A DNA stretch of 64,000 nt. Origin: Mucilaginibacter myungsuensis. GTDB lineage: Bacteria; Bacteroidota; Bacteroidia; Sphingobacteriales; Sphingobacteriaceae. Under the pieces are notes generated by a model. That model was not told the origin of the DNA and did not search any database. It saw nothing but the letters and a program-made list of their open reading frames with translations. This document shows, piece after piece, positions 19,101 through 27,522 of this stretch. The stretch lies in the NCBI RefSeq assembly GCF_015222005.1, contig NZ_JADFFL010000011.1, forward strand, positions 1 to 64,000, read 5' to 3'. The position numbers and the translations under genes were made by a program. Numbering within the stretch: the first letter of the stretch is position 1; every line of letters starts with the position of its first letter.

Positions 19101-21692
19101 GTGGAAATGGATGATGATAGTACCGAGGCTGTTAGGCGTATGGCTATCCCCGTAAAAGATGGCGTTGCCTGGGGCGAGATGAAACTCTCGCCTAAGATAT
19201 TTCAGGAGGGCGGGCACACCCTTAGGGCTTATACAAATTGGATGCAAAATTTTGGCGATGACAAGTTCTTTCGCCAACGTTTTTATATAGGCATGCCTGT
19301 GCGGACAGCCTGGCTGGTAAAGTCAGAAGCAGGTATTAAAAAAGTTGAAGACAAGAACCAACTTGAAGTGGATATCAGACTGACCTATGGCGATAAGCGC
19401 CCCATTGCGCTAAAAGACCTGGAGGTGAAGATATACGAAGGCAAATACTACCTGCATAGAGAAAAATTACGTACCGGGGTTGATGGCAGCCTTAAACTGA
19501 ACCATATTTTAAAGGACAAGGTAGACGGCGGCAACCTGCGCGTGCAGTTGACCAGCCTTAACGAAGCCGATAAAGGCAAACGCCTGCAAGTGCCGCTTAC
19601 TATTAAACGAGCAGGCAAGACCGACCTGCAGTTTTTACCCGAAGGCGGGCAGTTGGTAGCAGGCTTAAAGTCGACCGTGGGTTTTAAGGCTTTGAGCGAG
19701 GACGGCAGGGGGATGGATCTGAGTGCCGATATTTTTGACAGTAAGGGCACCAAAGTTACATCCATCAGCAGCCTGTACAATGGTATGGGGACTTTTGAGC
19801 TGACATCCCTTGCAAATGAGGTTTACACCGCCCGCGTTACCAAACCGCTGGTTGCCGAAAAGGAATTTAAACTGCCGGCTGTAAAAGCTGTGGGGACTGT
19901 ACTGCATATCAGCAATCCCGAGCAGAGCGGTGCCATTGAGGTCAATATAGCCGGGTTGACCGGTGTACAAGGGACCGAACCATTTTACCTGATAGCTACA
20001 TCAGGGGGCAAGGTACGTTACTCGCAAACCATCGATGAGCAGAACAGCGTTTTAAAGGTATCCAAACAATTGTTCCCTACTGGGGTGGCCAGGTTCACGC
20101 TGATGAAAGGCCGCCAGCCATTGAACGATAGGATGGTTTTTGTTGATCACCGCGAGCGTTTAAGCTTTAGCATAGCATCTAACAAAAAGCGCTATAATAA
20201 ACGCGATAGCGTGGCGCTGGATATTGTGGTGAAAGATCCGACAGGTATGCCGTTAAAAGGCAATTTCTCGTTAGCGGTTACCGATAACTCTATGGTGAGG
20301 CCCGATACCGTGGGCAATAACAACATCGGGACAAGTTTGCTGCTGGGTTCAGAATTGAAAGGCTTTGTAGAGCAGCCGGGTTACTATATTAATCGCACCG
20401 ACAAAAATGCCTGGCAGGCTTTAGATAACCTTTTGCTGACCCAGGGCTGGAATAGCTACGATTGGGGCGATGCCTTTAAACCTGAGAAAAAGCCAAAGTA
20501 CGCCGCCGAGAAAGAATTCGCCGTAGCGGGCCAGGTGCTTGGTTTAACCGGTAAGCCCGTGCCCAATAGTTCGGTACTGATATCATCTACCAAAAGTAAT
20601 TTTGCAGCAACCACCTTTACCGATGCCGAAGGCCGTTTCAGGGAAACCAAAGTTCCGCGCTTAGATTCGGGCGCTTTCTTTATACAGGCGCAAAATGCCA
20701 AAGGTAAAGAGTTGACCTTTGGTGAAGTGGTGGTGGATAAGGTGATATTCCCAAAAGTGCCCGAATCGCATCGCAATACGGTAATGCCCTGGTACGTAAA
20801 CTCGGATACGGCACAGCTGAACCTGGTAAGGCGTTTGGCGCAAAAGGCTGATATGTCTAACATAAAGGGAGTTGGGACGATGCTAAGGAATGTGGAGATA
20901 AAAAAAGCTAAAGTAATAAAAGGTTCTTTGAATCCATATCGCGGGGCTGATCTGGCTTTTGACGAGGCAGACATCCTTGAGTCAGAGGCTACATCGCTGT
21001 GGCAATTATTAAAGCAAAAAATGCCAAGCCTGCAGATCGTGGGTGTGATCATGTTGGATCAATATCATGGGGTGCCGGTGCTTAAATACAATCACTATCT
21101 TATAAACGGGGGCAGCCCGGCAACCTTTCATCCCACATCGTTTGCCATATCGGGCGATGTGCCGGTGCCTGACAAAAGGATAGGCACGTCGTCTGCTAAG
21201 GACTTACGTATGGATGGCAGTCAATTGATCTTATGGCTGCCGGAAGTTACCAAGGAAGCCGTGCTACAGGCAATGATGGAGATACAGATACCGATGTTAA
21301 AAGGTATGGAGATAGCGTACAGCACCGATTACGTCACTCAAAACCGTAATTATTATTTTGCATCTATCGAACTGACTTCCAAGGGCGGCGTTGGCTGGTT
21401 CAGAGAGCGCCAGCCTAACGTGGCTTACTATCGTCCGCTGCCCCGATTTGTACCACGGGAATTTTACAGCCCAAGGTATAAATTGAATGCTCCGATCAAA
21501 GGCGAGCCTGATTATCGGTCTACCTTATACTGGGAGCCTAACCTGATCACTGATGTGAATGGAAAAGCACGGGTGTCATTTTTTACGTCGGATCTGCCAA
21601 CTAATTATACCATTAACATACAAGGTACCAGCGGCGATGGCTACATAGGTGGCGCGGTATTGAAATTGCCCGACTTATTAAAACAGTTGTAA
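13146..21692 (+). CDS. Giant three-module MG2/plug/A2M-like exported protein
   Basis: A 2848-residue protein with one N-terminal signal peptide (ALMLAVLMLSFAF, ending near residue 28) and three full modules starting at about residues 45, 944 and 1936. Each module has an MG2 domain (EKVY, GDTLWFKGYL, LRAYTNW), further macroglobulin-like sandwiches (LQFLPEGG..VAGLKS), a strand-rich domain ending LAVTDN, an LDNLLLTQGW linker, a carboxypeptidase-regulatory-like domain, a plug-like segment and a C-terminal A2M-like domain. Module 1 keeps the most plug-like sequence (LNLIVNGRRITN, VARIDVVRT). A Pro-rich linker (about 1890-1935) joins modules 2 and 3. No beta-barrel, no thioester CxEQ and no sorting domain is seen. 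Single-module paralogs follow directly, so the chain is most simply a fusion of three ancestral genes that lost stops and inner signal peptides. Function unknown. Confidence 0.9.
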   Translation: MSGFQPKFTKLFGHALMLAVLMLSFAFTIKKADDPIDKLIAALQKWSTINPQEKVYIHMDKPYYALGDTIWFKGYVMTGSRHQLSAVSGAVHVDLVNDRDSIIRSLKLPVSAGMVMGDLELGDGFTEGNYRLRAYTQWMRNAGEEYFFHKTFTVGSIISNNVITRSSYQYVTNNNKTELQGTLTFTDDKGSPLANTDILYRYFVNKKAAWRREGKTNAKGELLLTIDTDKNTELAGTYIRAYLQNADKRTIIRDFPVKASLSKTDVQFFPEGGQLVNGITSRVGFKALGVEGLGVKVTGKVTDNEGKEVAVINSGFAGMGSFVLRPQTGKIYSAKLVFEDGSNQTIALPKAADQGYVLSVIQTRKDSLLVRIGASAGMVSQTINVIAQTGGETVFASPITVQSQATSIWMAKKDFPSGIAQFTIFNANGDPLNERVAFIKSNDQLQLSVKSNKAEYKSREAIFLNIDALNGTKKPVAGNFSVSVIDESKLPSDERSENSIWANTLLTADIKGYVEKPNYYFLNDDDVTNAELDNLMLTQGYRRFVWKDIMTNMAATEAAKPKFEAEGLGFKVTGRVLTLGKKPLEGALVRMMSRVANVSLADTTDAEGKFKFDGIFLTDSIKFAIQARDQKNTDKVIIQLDTLPKLTLNKNPNLADVNTDINTTMKEYIAISKKQDEVYEKAGMFDKVQRLREVRIGATKSKPEALAPQGMFTIPEGTADFSMKLESPERAGTLLDAFRMRMPAGTRIQTAPNGTLVLQDLRGVKLNLIVNGRRITNDDEIYEELDGGIVPTDVARIDVVRTSQAQISRLGGPAIMIVTKAVSTRQQAYTPNIANISPKGFNRAREFYQPKYGRPGEASVMPDLRTTVYWNPYLKTGTDGKATIAFFNADGPGDYKVIVEGIDADGQLGRQVLRYKVSGGAGIASSTSTPMAKAAAGAPVMIATALDTMRQKLPIEKVYLHTDRPYYNIGDTLWFKGYLTDAEGRPSKQSGMLYVELDNDSTEAVRRVSLRVKDGMATGQIPLLTNIFREGGYTLRAYTNWMQNFGQDLIYSQRFYLGVPATDAWLVKSSAGIKREGDKDRLDVELKLNRANNKLSPLAMKKVEVKIYEGDRYLYREEMQTGVDGSLKLGKALKDKLDGRILRVQIKSLEADDKEKTVQVPLRINRSQKTDLQFLPEGGHLVAGLKSVVAFKAIGEDGKSTPVIGQVTDSKGNKVADFTTLNKGMGRFDITPVAGETYMAKIMQPAGIAQTYKLPKVNAAGTVLHIDNEESTDMVKISIAASAGVAANPALPADSGYNLIGTSSGGRIIYSGKAELNGAAVMVKKQDLPAGITRFSLLKGKTVLNERAVYIENKDQLNIKIATNKTAYAKRDSVALEVTVTDKTGVPVQGNFSLAVTDNTQVRPDSILNNGIATRLLLSAGLKGHIEDPGYYLDRKNRVALDNLLLTQGWTGYDWKDIFAQQAPKYKAEKDFVIAGKVVNLSNKPVPNSEVMLSSQKPNFLKTTQTDANGRYVFNKLPLTDSGSFFLQANGKNGKARSFGGITVEKFVPLPVPETFRDPVLPWNVNSDTVQLNYVKRVGQQKDANVQGLGTMLREVNIKNGKVIKNSANRAGPGRSDLSFDEADIKASSVLNLWELMRQKLPGLKVVEYHNMPTLKLNNFLVVIDIDGGGLPLQLASPPTVDDLIAELSMYQIATFAGMEVLYSRQFMAKYAFNGNVGPYKGTEILESEQKVIGSLPWDEPTDAWRYGGPFYAGASTTRPGYLEARANVLTNAAVDIAVIVITTKGGTGWQRGDAPANVTYRPLPVMQAQRFYSPRYKVDAKDAGIPDYRATVHWDPNVVTDVNGKAKLSFFTSDLPKDYTINFQGMTPNGELGSMVKKMGAGDKNPPVAVGEAPPAAKPVIDGSPSPGPSAPVTTNNDAEQIKPDPGTMSPVATAIDDLQKKLPMEKVYVHTDKAYYNLGDTLWFKAYIKDGENRPSKQSGLLYVEMDDDSTEAVRRMAIPVKDGVAWGEMKLSPKIFQEGGHTLRAYTNWMQNFGDDKFFRQRFYIGMPVRTAWLVKSEAGIKKVEDKNQLEVDIRLTYGDKRPIALKDLEVKIYEGKYYLHREKLRTGVDGSLKLNHILKDKVDGGNLRVQLTSLNEADKGKRLQVPLTIKRAGKTDLQFLPEGGQLVAGLKSTVGFKALSEDGRGMDLSADIFDSKGTKVTSISSLYNGMGTFELTSLANEVYTARVTKPLVAEKEFKLPAVKAVGTVLHISNPEQSGAIEVNIAGLTGVQGTEPFYLIATSGGKVRYSQTIDEQNSVLKVSKQLFPTGVARFTLMKGRQPLNDRMVFVDHRERLSFSIASNKKRYNKRDSVALDIVVKDPTGMPLKGNFSLAVTDNSMVRPDTVGNNNIGTSLLLGSELKGFVEQPGYYINRTDKNAWQALDNLLLTQGWNSYDWGDAFKPEKKPKYAAEKEFAVAGQVLGLTGKPVPNSSVLISSTKSNFAATTFTDAEGRFRETKVPRLDSGAFFIQAQNAKGKELTFGEVVVDKVIFPKVPESHRNTVMPWYVNSDTAQLNLVRRLAQKADMSNIKGVGTMLRNVEIKKAKVIKGSLNPYRGADLAFDEADILESEATSLWQLLKQKMPSLQIVGVIMLDQYHGVPVLKYNHYLINGGSPATFHPTSFAISGDVPVPDKRIGTSSAKDLRMDGSQLILWLPEVTKEAVLQAMMEIQIPMLKGMEIAYSTDYVTQNRNYYFASIELTSKGGVGWFRERQPNVAYYRPLPRFVPREFYSPRYKLNAPIKGEPDYRSTLYWEPNLITDVNGKARVSFFTSDLPTNYTINIQGTSGDGYIGGAVLKLPDLLKQL

Positions 21693-21755
21693 TTAAAAGG
21701 AGAGGAACGTTACATAATTGGGTTGATGTTAATTACATTAACCGTACATAATTAA

Positions 21756-21763
21756 TATATTTA
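21756..21763 (+). promoter_or_regulatory. TATATTTA element in array spacer 1
   Basis: TATATTTA lies 42 nt before the ATG of the second array gene. The same octamer recurs in the later spacers at a similar distance from the start. It differs from the TAnnTTTG box only at the last base, so it may be a weak internal promoter. Confidence 0.4.
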
Positions 21764-21805
21764 GCATCTTCAAAACCAATTATATAACCTAAGCATGTTT
21801 ATCAA

Positions 21806-24589
21806 ATGCCCCGATCAATCTCGTTAACACACCTCGTGGTGGTCGTAATGACCACTTTCGCGTCATTAGGGTCTTCGGTCAAGGCCGCAGGGAACTACCA
21901 AACTCAGACTTTAAACGATACCCTTCAAAAAATAAAGGCGGGTTTAGACACCATGCGCAAGCATTTGCCGGTAGAGAAAGTCTATCTGCATACCAATAAG
22001 CCCAATTATAGTTTAGGCGATACGCTTTGGTTCAAAGGCTATGTGACAGATGCTAATGGCAGGCCATCAAAACTAAGTGGCCTTCTTTATGTAGAGTTGA
22101 ACGATGATAGTACCGAAGCCGTAAGGCGTATCAGTTTACCTATAAAGGAGGGTGCGGTACGCGGGCAGATACCACTTACCCGGGTAATATTTCACGAGGG
22201 AGCATACACACTGCGTGCATACACCAATTGGCAGCAAAACTTGGGCGATAGCTACTTTTTTAGCCGGCGTTTTTATTTGGCCGTGCCCGCTGCTTCGGCT
22301 TGGTTAGTTAAGTCGGTGGCCAACATAAATAAGATAGATGGCCGTGAACAGTTGAATGTGGAACTGAAACTAAGCGATAGCGACCGCAAACCTTTAGCGC
22401 TGAAAGATGTGGAGGTTAAGCTGTATGAGGGTAGGTTTTATCTGCTTAAAGAGGTGATGCGTACCGGCGTAGATGGCAGTATTAAGTTGAGGAAAAAATT
22501 GCGTGACAGTGTGGATATCAGCTATCTGCGCGTACAGGTAACCAGTTTGGACAAAAAGGATAAGAATAAGCGTATCCAGATCCCCCTTAACGTTGCCCGC
22601 GAGCGCAAAATAGACCTGCAATTTTTGCCCGAGGGTGGTAATTTGGTAGCCGGCCTAATATCCAAAGTAGGCTTTAAAGCTATAGGCGAGGACGGCCACG
22701 GGGTGAATATCAGCGGGGATATATTGGATAGTAGGGGCCAAAAGGTGGCAACATTTGCCAGCGGATACAAAGGTATGGGCAATTTTATGTTCGCGCCGGT
22801 GGCAGGGGAGCGTTATACTGCAACTATCAACAAGCAAAATATCAGCACCAAAACCTTTAACCTTCCCGCTGTGCAACAAGTTGGAACAGTGATGCAGGTA
22901 GACGCGGTTAGCGATACTGCCAATATTAGCATCAATTTGCAAGGCATAAAAAATTTTACTGCCGATGGTACTTGTTACCTTATTGGTAGCAGTGCCGGTA
23001 AAGTGCAGTATGCCCAAGCTATTGATGGTAATGAAAGTAGCTTTGTATTGCCTAAAACACTCTTAGCGACGGGAGTGGTCAGGTTTACATTATTAAAAGG
23101 GAGCAGGCCGCTGAATGATCGTGTGGTGTTCATTGATCATTGGGATAGGGCATTCATAAATGTAAAACCCCATAAAAGTATTTACGGGAGGCGGGATAGC
23201 GTCGCGTTGGAGATCAGCGTTAAAGATCGGATCGGCATGCCGCTTAAAGGGAACTTTTCAGTGTCTGTTACCGACGATTCGCAGGTAAAGGCCGATGTGG
23301 GTGGTAATTTCAATATCGCGGCAAGTTTATTATTAAAGGCAGGATTAAAAGGGACAATAGAAGAACCCGGCTATTATTTTAAGAGGAAGGACCAGGCAAG
23401 CTTACAAGCCTTGGATAACCTGATGCTCACCCAAGGCTGGGTCGGGTATGACTGGAAAGACGTTTTTGGCGCGCCATCTACACCAAAATTTGTTTTGGAA
23501 AAGGATCTGAAGATCACTGGTAAGGTGGTTGATGCTTGGAACAAACCCATGCCTAACGCCCCGGTGATGATATCATCGCAAAAGCCAACTTTTGTGACCA
23601 CCACCATGGCCGATGCCGACGGAAAATTCACCTTTAGTGGTTTGCCGGCGATAGATTCGGGTTCGTTCTTTTTGCAGGCCAACAACAAAAATGGAAAGCA
23701 CATTAAGTTTGGCGGGTTGATCGTAAATAAATTTAGGGCGCCCGATGTGCCCGATACCCAGAATGATGTTGTGACGCCCCGGTACGTTAATAGCAACGAT
23801 GAGCAGCTAAATTATGTAGCCCGGATAGCGCAACGGGCCAATGCAGACAATACGGATGATGTGATCACCGCGGGGACACTGTTAAGAAATGTGACCGTTA
23901 ATAATGTAAAACCTATAAAAGGCTCATGGTACAACATGGGCTCTATAAAACCAACAGCTGCGTTTGATGAAAGAGACATACAGGAGTCGACCGTAACAGA
24001 CCTTTACCAATTTGCAAAGCAAAAACAACCGGGATTTAAGGTCATTCGTGGAAGGGATGGCCTGGCCAAAAGCGTTATTGACGGACGGACCCCGACAAGG
24101 TTCGGTTTTGTTGTAGACGGACCCAATTTTTTGCCGATGATCATTACCGATCCAACCTCGGTAGATGAGTTGATAGATGAATTGAAAAATTTTAAAATGG
24201 CTACTTTCAGCGGGGCCGAGATCTATCCTTGGATCGAAGAATTAAAGTCTCCGGGGATAGCCCTTATCTCTAAAAGCGATGCCGGCTGGTTCCGGAATAA
24301 TACTACCGGCACCGCTAAATACCGCCCGTTGCCGCTGATGTATCCGCAGCAGTTCTACAGCCCCCGGTACAAAGCGGGCGAGCCGATCGTAGGCCTGCCC
24401 GACTACCGTTCAACCATTTACTGGGCGCCCGATGTTTATACCGATTTTAACGGCATAGCTACGGTGTCGTTCTGTACGTCGGACCTGCCGGCTAATTACA
24501 CCATCAATATACAAGGCAATACGCCGGACGGTGAATTGGGTAGCGCGGTTTTAAAATTGCAGGAGGCGGTAAAAACTGTTGTTAAATGA
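21806..24589 (+). CDS. Single-module MG2/plug/A2M-like exported protein (array copy 4)
   Basis: Protein of 927 residues with a type I signal peptide (LVVVVMTTFASLGSSVKA, cleavage before AGNYQ). Domains in order: MG2 at about 55-165 (EKVYLHTNKPNYSLGDTLWFKG), macroglobulin-like repeats at 170-360 (LQFLPEGGNLVAGLISK), a beta-sandwich at about 450-505 (RRDSVALEISV, FSVSVTDD), an LDNLMLTQGW segment, a carboxypeptidase-regulatory-like domain at about 570-640, a plug-like variable segment (about 740-830, the shortest of the array), and the A2M-like C terminus (DYRSTIYWAPDVYTDFNG, FCTSDLPANYTINIQG). It shares a run of nearly 30 identical bases with module 2 (around 17704 and 23654), evidence of recent exchange. 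Its stop lies just before the next start. Function unknown; export or periplasmic location is inferred. Confidence 0.9.
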   Translation: MPRSISLTHLVVVVMTTFASLGSSVKAAGNYQTQTLNDTLQKIKAGLDTMRKHLPVEKVYLHTNKPNYSLGDTLWFKGYVTDANGRPSKLSGLLYVELNDDSTEAVRRISLPIKEGAVRGQIPLTRVIFHEGAYTLRAYTNWQQNLGDSYFFSRRFYLAVPAASAWLVKSVANINKIDGREQLNVELKLSDSDRKPLALKDVEVKLYEGRFYLLKEVMRTGVDGSIKLRKKLRDSVDISYLRVQVTSLDKKDKNKRIQIPLNVARERKIDLQFLPEGGNLVAGLISKVGFKAIGEDGHGVNISGDILDSRGQKVATFASGYKGMGNFMFAPVAGERYTATINKQNISTKTFNLPAVQQVGTVMQVDAVSDTANISINLQGIKNFTADGTCYLIGSSAGKVQYAQAIDGNESSFVLPKTLLATGVVRFTLLKGSRPLNDRVVFIDHWDRAFINVKPHKSIYGRRDSVALEISVKDRIGMPLKGNFSVSVTDDSQVKADVGGNFNIAASLLLKAGLKGTIEEPGYYFKRKDQASLQALDNLMLTQGWVGYDWKDVFGAPSTPKFVLEKDLKITGKVVDAWNKPMPNAPVMISSQKPTFVTTTMADADGKFTFSGLPAIDSGSFFLQANNKNGKHIKFGGLIVNKFRAPDVPDTQNDVVTPRYVNSNDEQLNYVARIAQRANADNTDDVITAGTLLRNVTVNNVKPIKGSWYNMGSIKPTAAFDERDIQESTVTDLYQFAKQKQPGFKVIRGRDGLAKSVIDGRTPTRFGFVVDGPNFLPMIITDPTSVDELIDELKNFKMATFSGAEIYPWIEELKSPGIALISKSDAGWFRNNTTGTAKYRPLPLMYPQQFYSPRYKAGEPIVGLPDYRSTIYWAPDVYTDFNGIATVSFCTSDLPANYTINIQGNTPDGELGSAVLKLQEAVKTVVK

Positions 24590-24608
24590 TGTTTTAAATT
24601 TTACTGAA

Positions 24609-27470
24609 TTGAAATTAAGTTATTTAGCGGATATATTTAAACTGATATGTTTTTGTTTGATAGTGTTGAAAATGTCGCTTTTCGACGCCGGGCAAGCTAT
24701 TGCTGCTCCGCGATATCAAACTGTTACCGACTCACTTAAACAGATACGATCCAAGTTCGATGATCAGCGCAAGCGCCTGCCGATCGAGAAGGTTTACCTG
24801 CATACCGATAAGCCTTATTACAATATCGGCGATACGTTGTGGCTAAAAGCTTACGTTACTGACGGAGCCAAACACGCGTCAAAGTACAGCGGCCTGCTTT
24901 ACATAGAACTGAATGATGACAGTACCGAGACCGTCAGGCAGATCAGTATCCCGATCAAAGAGGGTTTGGGCATGGGGCAGATACCTTTGCCGCGCAAGAT
25001 CTTTCACGAGGGTGGCTACACGTTAAGGGCTTACACCAACTGGCAGCAGAACTTTGGTGACGGCTTTTTCTTTACCCAGCGTTTGTATTTGGGCGTACCC
25101 GCCCGGGCTACCTGGCTGGTAAAGTCGGCGGCGGCGTTAGAACACGTAGGTGACAAGGATAGGTTAGATGTAGATATCAAACTCAATTTGGGCGACCGCA
25201 AACCCGTATCCCTCAGCGATGTGGAAGTGAAGATCTATGAAGGCCGCTATTATTTATTTAAAGAAAATTTGCGTACGGGAATAGATGGTAGCCTGGTATT
25301 TAGTAAATTATTAAAAGATAAGGTAGATGGTCGCAACCTCAGCATCCAGATAAGCAGCAGGGATAAAGCCTTCCCTAATAAAGTGATCAAGATCCCGCTT
25401 GTGATCAACCGCGATGCTAAGATAGACCTGCAGTTTATGCCCGAAGGCGGCAAACTGGTAGCCGGCATACCATCGGTAGTAGGGTTTAAAGCGTTAGGAG
25501 AGGACGGGAATAGCATCGACATCAAAGCCTCGATAATTGACAGTAAAGGCACAAAAGTTGCCGATATCGTCAGCTTTTATAAAGGTATGGGTTCTTTCAC
25601 CATTACACCCGAAGGAGGGCAGACCTACATGGTCAAACTGATCGGTGGCAGATCTAATAATAAAACCTACAATTTGCCTGCAGTAAATCTTATAGGTATG
25701 GCGATGCATGTGGATGCGCCCGAAGGCCCCGATGCCATTAAAGTTAATATCAAAGGTTCAAACAATACGATCGGCGAATACTACCTGACCGGTCTGTCGG
25801 CCGGGAGGATCTGCTATGCCGAGAAAGTTGATCTGAACAACAAAGAGATCAGCATTGATAAAATGACCTTCCCGACGGGGATCACCCGTTTAACATTGTT
25901 CAACGGGATGCCGCCCGTGGCAGAGCGGCTGATCTATATCGACCATAAAGATCGCCTGGACATCCGTATTACGCCTAATAAAACTACCTATCAAAAGCGT
26001 GATAGCGTTAGCCTGGATATCGAAGTAAAGGATAGTGGCGGTATCCCGGTGCAAGGTAGTTTCTCGTTAGCGGTAACGGACAATACACAAGTTAAGCCCG
26101 ATACGATGGGCAATTTTAATATCACTACCAATTTGTTACTACGGTCTGAATTGAAAGGTAATATCGAAACACCCGGTTATTACGTAGACCGCAAAGACCC
26201 TAAAGCATGGCAAGCATTGAACAACCTGCTGCTCACCCAAGGCTGGACCAATTACAATTGGGCCGATGTTTTTACCCCTACCACCCAACCAAAATTTGCG
26301 ATGGAAAAAGACCTTTCTATTACCGGTACATTAGTTAACGTGCTTAATAAGCCTGTTGCCGATGCACTGGTCATATTATCATCGCAAAAGCCGCAATATA
26401 CCGCTACAGCGTTCACCGATACGGCTGGCCGTTATTCGTTCAAGAACTTACCGCAGACAGATTCGGCAGCTTTCTTTTTGCAGGGGAATACCAAGAGTGG
26501 AAAGAATATGAGTTTTGGGGCTGTCAATGTAAACAGGGTAGAGCTGCCATCTGTGCCCGTAATGTACCGGAACCCGATCATGCCCTGGTTCGTTAACAGT
26601 GATACCACCCAGTTGAACCTGGTAAAACGCTTATCGCAAAAGGCCAATTTTACCGACATGGATGGCGAAGGTACTATGCTACGTAACGTAAATATCAGAA
26701 CGGCCAAGGCGATCAAAAATTCCCAAAACCCTTATGGGCCGGGCATGTCTGATATGTCCTTTGATGAACAGGATGTCAAAGAGTCGGCCGTGATGAATTT
26801 GTGGCAATTACTACGGCAAAAAATGCCGGGGTTGATCTGTTATGGCTACCGGTTCATCGATCAGTCAGGTAGACGCATACCTTTGTTAAGATGGGGCAAT
26901 TTTTACATCAACGGAGCGCCCCCAACAGCCATTATCCCCCCCGGGTTTGATCTTAATATCGACGGAAACGTGCTAAGCACACAGGCCGGAGAATCTGACT
27001 CAGAATTGTTAAAGTCTGTACCGGCAGCAGTGATCAAAGGCATCGAGGTCATTTACAGCACCAAGTTTACTAACCGTTCGGTGCAGGTAGGTGGCGGTTT
27101 AGCCAAACCGGGCTATCGCGATTATCAGTATGCCAAAATAGAGATCACCACGAATAACGGTGTAGGCTGGTACAGAAAGAATTCTCCGGGCAGGGCGGTC
27201 TATCGCCCATTGCCGGTAATGCATCCAAAAGAATTCTATCGCCCCAAATATACGGCTAAGGGCTCGGTATCAGAGCCCGACTACCGCTCAACGATCCATT
27301 GGGAACCGCAGATCTATACCGACTTTAACGGCAAAGCCCGCGTTACATTTTACACATCCGACCTGCCAAACAATTACACCATCGACATACAAGGGATGAC
27401 CCCCGAAGGGGAGTTAGGCAGTGCGGTCTTAAAATTCCCCGAGGTTAAACCCGAATTAAGAACGCCGTAG
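24609..27470 (+). CDS. Single-module MG2/plug/A2M-like exported protein (array copy 5)
   Basis: From the TTG at 24609 it has 953 residues and begins MKLSYLADIFKLICFCLIVL, a good signal peptide ending near QAIA. An earlier TTG at 24579 would overlap the previous gene by 11 bp, and an ATG at 24672 would lose the hydrophobic core, so 24609 is my choice. The module order is as in the other copies: MG2 (EKVYLHTDKPYYNIGDTLWL), LQFMPEGGKLVAG, KRDSVSLDIEVKDS, LNNLLLTQGW, the regulatory-like domain (LSITGTLVNVLNKPV), a variable plug-like stretch at about 26825-27180, then the A2M-like end. It is closest to copy 7 (nearly identical EGRYYLFKE, AFPNKVI and NRDAKIDLQF segments), although copy 6 stands between them. 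Confidence 0.9.
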   Translation: MKLSYLADIFKLICFCLIVLKMSLFDAGQAIAAPRYQTVTDSLKQIRSKFDDQRKRLPIEKVYLHTDKPYYNIGDTLWLKAYVTDGAKHASKYSGLLYIELNDDSTETVRQISIPIKEGLGMGQIPLPRKIFHEGGYTLRAYTNWQQNFGDGFFFTQRLYLGVPARATWLVKSAAALEHVGDKDRLDVDIKLNLGDRKPVSLSDVEVKIYEGRYYLFKENLRTGIDGSLVFSKLLKDKVDGRNLSIQISSRDKAFPNKVIKIPLVINRDAKIDLQFMPEGGKLVAGIPSVVGFKALGEDGNSIDIKASIIDSKGTKVADIVSFYKGMGSFTITPEGGQTYMVKLIGGRSNNKTYNLPAVNLIGMAMHVDAPEGPDAIKVNIKGSNNTIGEYYLTGLSAGRICYAEKVDLNNKEISIDKMTFPTGITRLTLFNGMPPVAERLIYIDHKDRLDIRITPNKTTYQKRDSVSLDIEVKDSGGIPVQGSFSLAVTDNTQVKPDTMGNFNITTNLLLRSELKGNIETPGYYVDRKDPKAWQALNNLLLTQGWTNYNWADVFTPTTQPKFAMEKDLSITGTLVNVLNKPVADALVILSSQKPQYTATAFTDTAGRYSFKNLPQTDSAAFFLQGNTKSGKNMSFGAVNVNRVELPSVPVMYRNPIMPWFVNSDTTQLNLVKRLSQKANFTDMDGEGTMLRNVNIRTAKAIKNSQNPYGPGMSDMSFDEQDVKESAVMNLWQLLRQKMPGLICYGYRFIDQSGRRIPLLRWGNFYINGAPPTAIIPPGFDLNIDGNVLSTQAGESDSELLKSVPAAVIKGIEVIYSTKFTNRSVQVGGGLAKPGYRDYQYAKIEITTNNGVGWYRKNSPGRAVYRPLPVMHPKEFYRPKYTAKGSVSEPDYRSTIHWEPQIYTDFNGKARVTFYTSDLPNNYTIDIQGMTPEGELGSAVLKFPEVKPELRTP

Positions 27471-27484
27471 TTAAATGATAGCGG

Positions 27485-27492
27485 TATATTTA
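27485..27492 (+). promoter_or_regulatory. TATATTTA element in array spacer 3
   Basis: The octamer TATATTTA lies 30 nt before the ATG of the fourth array gene, in a spacer of only 52 bp. See also 21756 and 30336. Confidence 0.4.
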
Positions 27493-27522
27493 TAGCACAA
27501 CACAAACCATTTATCGACCCTT

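Noticed and set aside
20456..21052. Minus-strand reading frame of 198 residues in the array
   Set aside because: It lies antisense to a strongly conserved coding module; its translation is Ser/Pro/Leu-rich without domain features, as expected for a shadow of codon bias.
13146..21692. NRPS/PKS, adhesin or Rhs toxin as explanation of the giant gene
   Set aside because: No adenylation, ketosynthase or YD-repeat motifs; repeats are MG2/A2M-like modules with a conserved C terminus, and the variable part is internal, not C-terminal.
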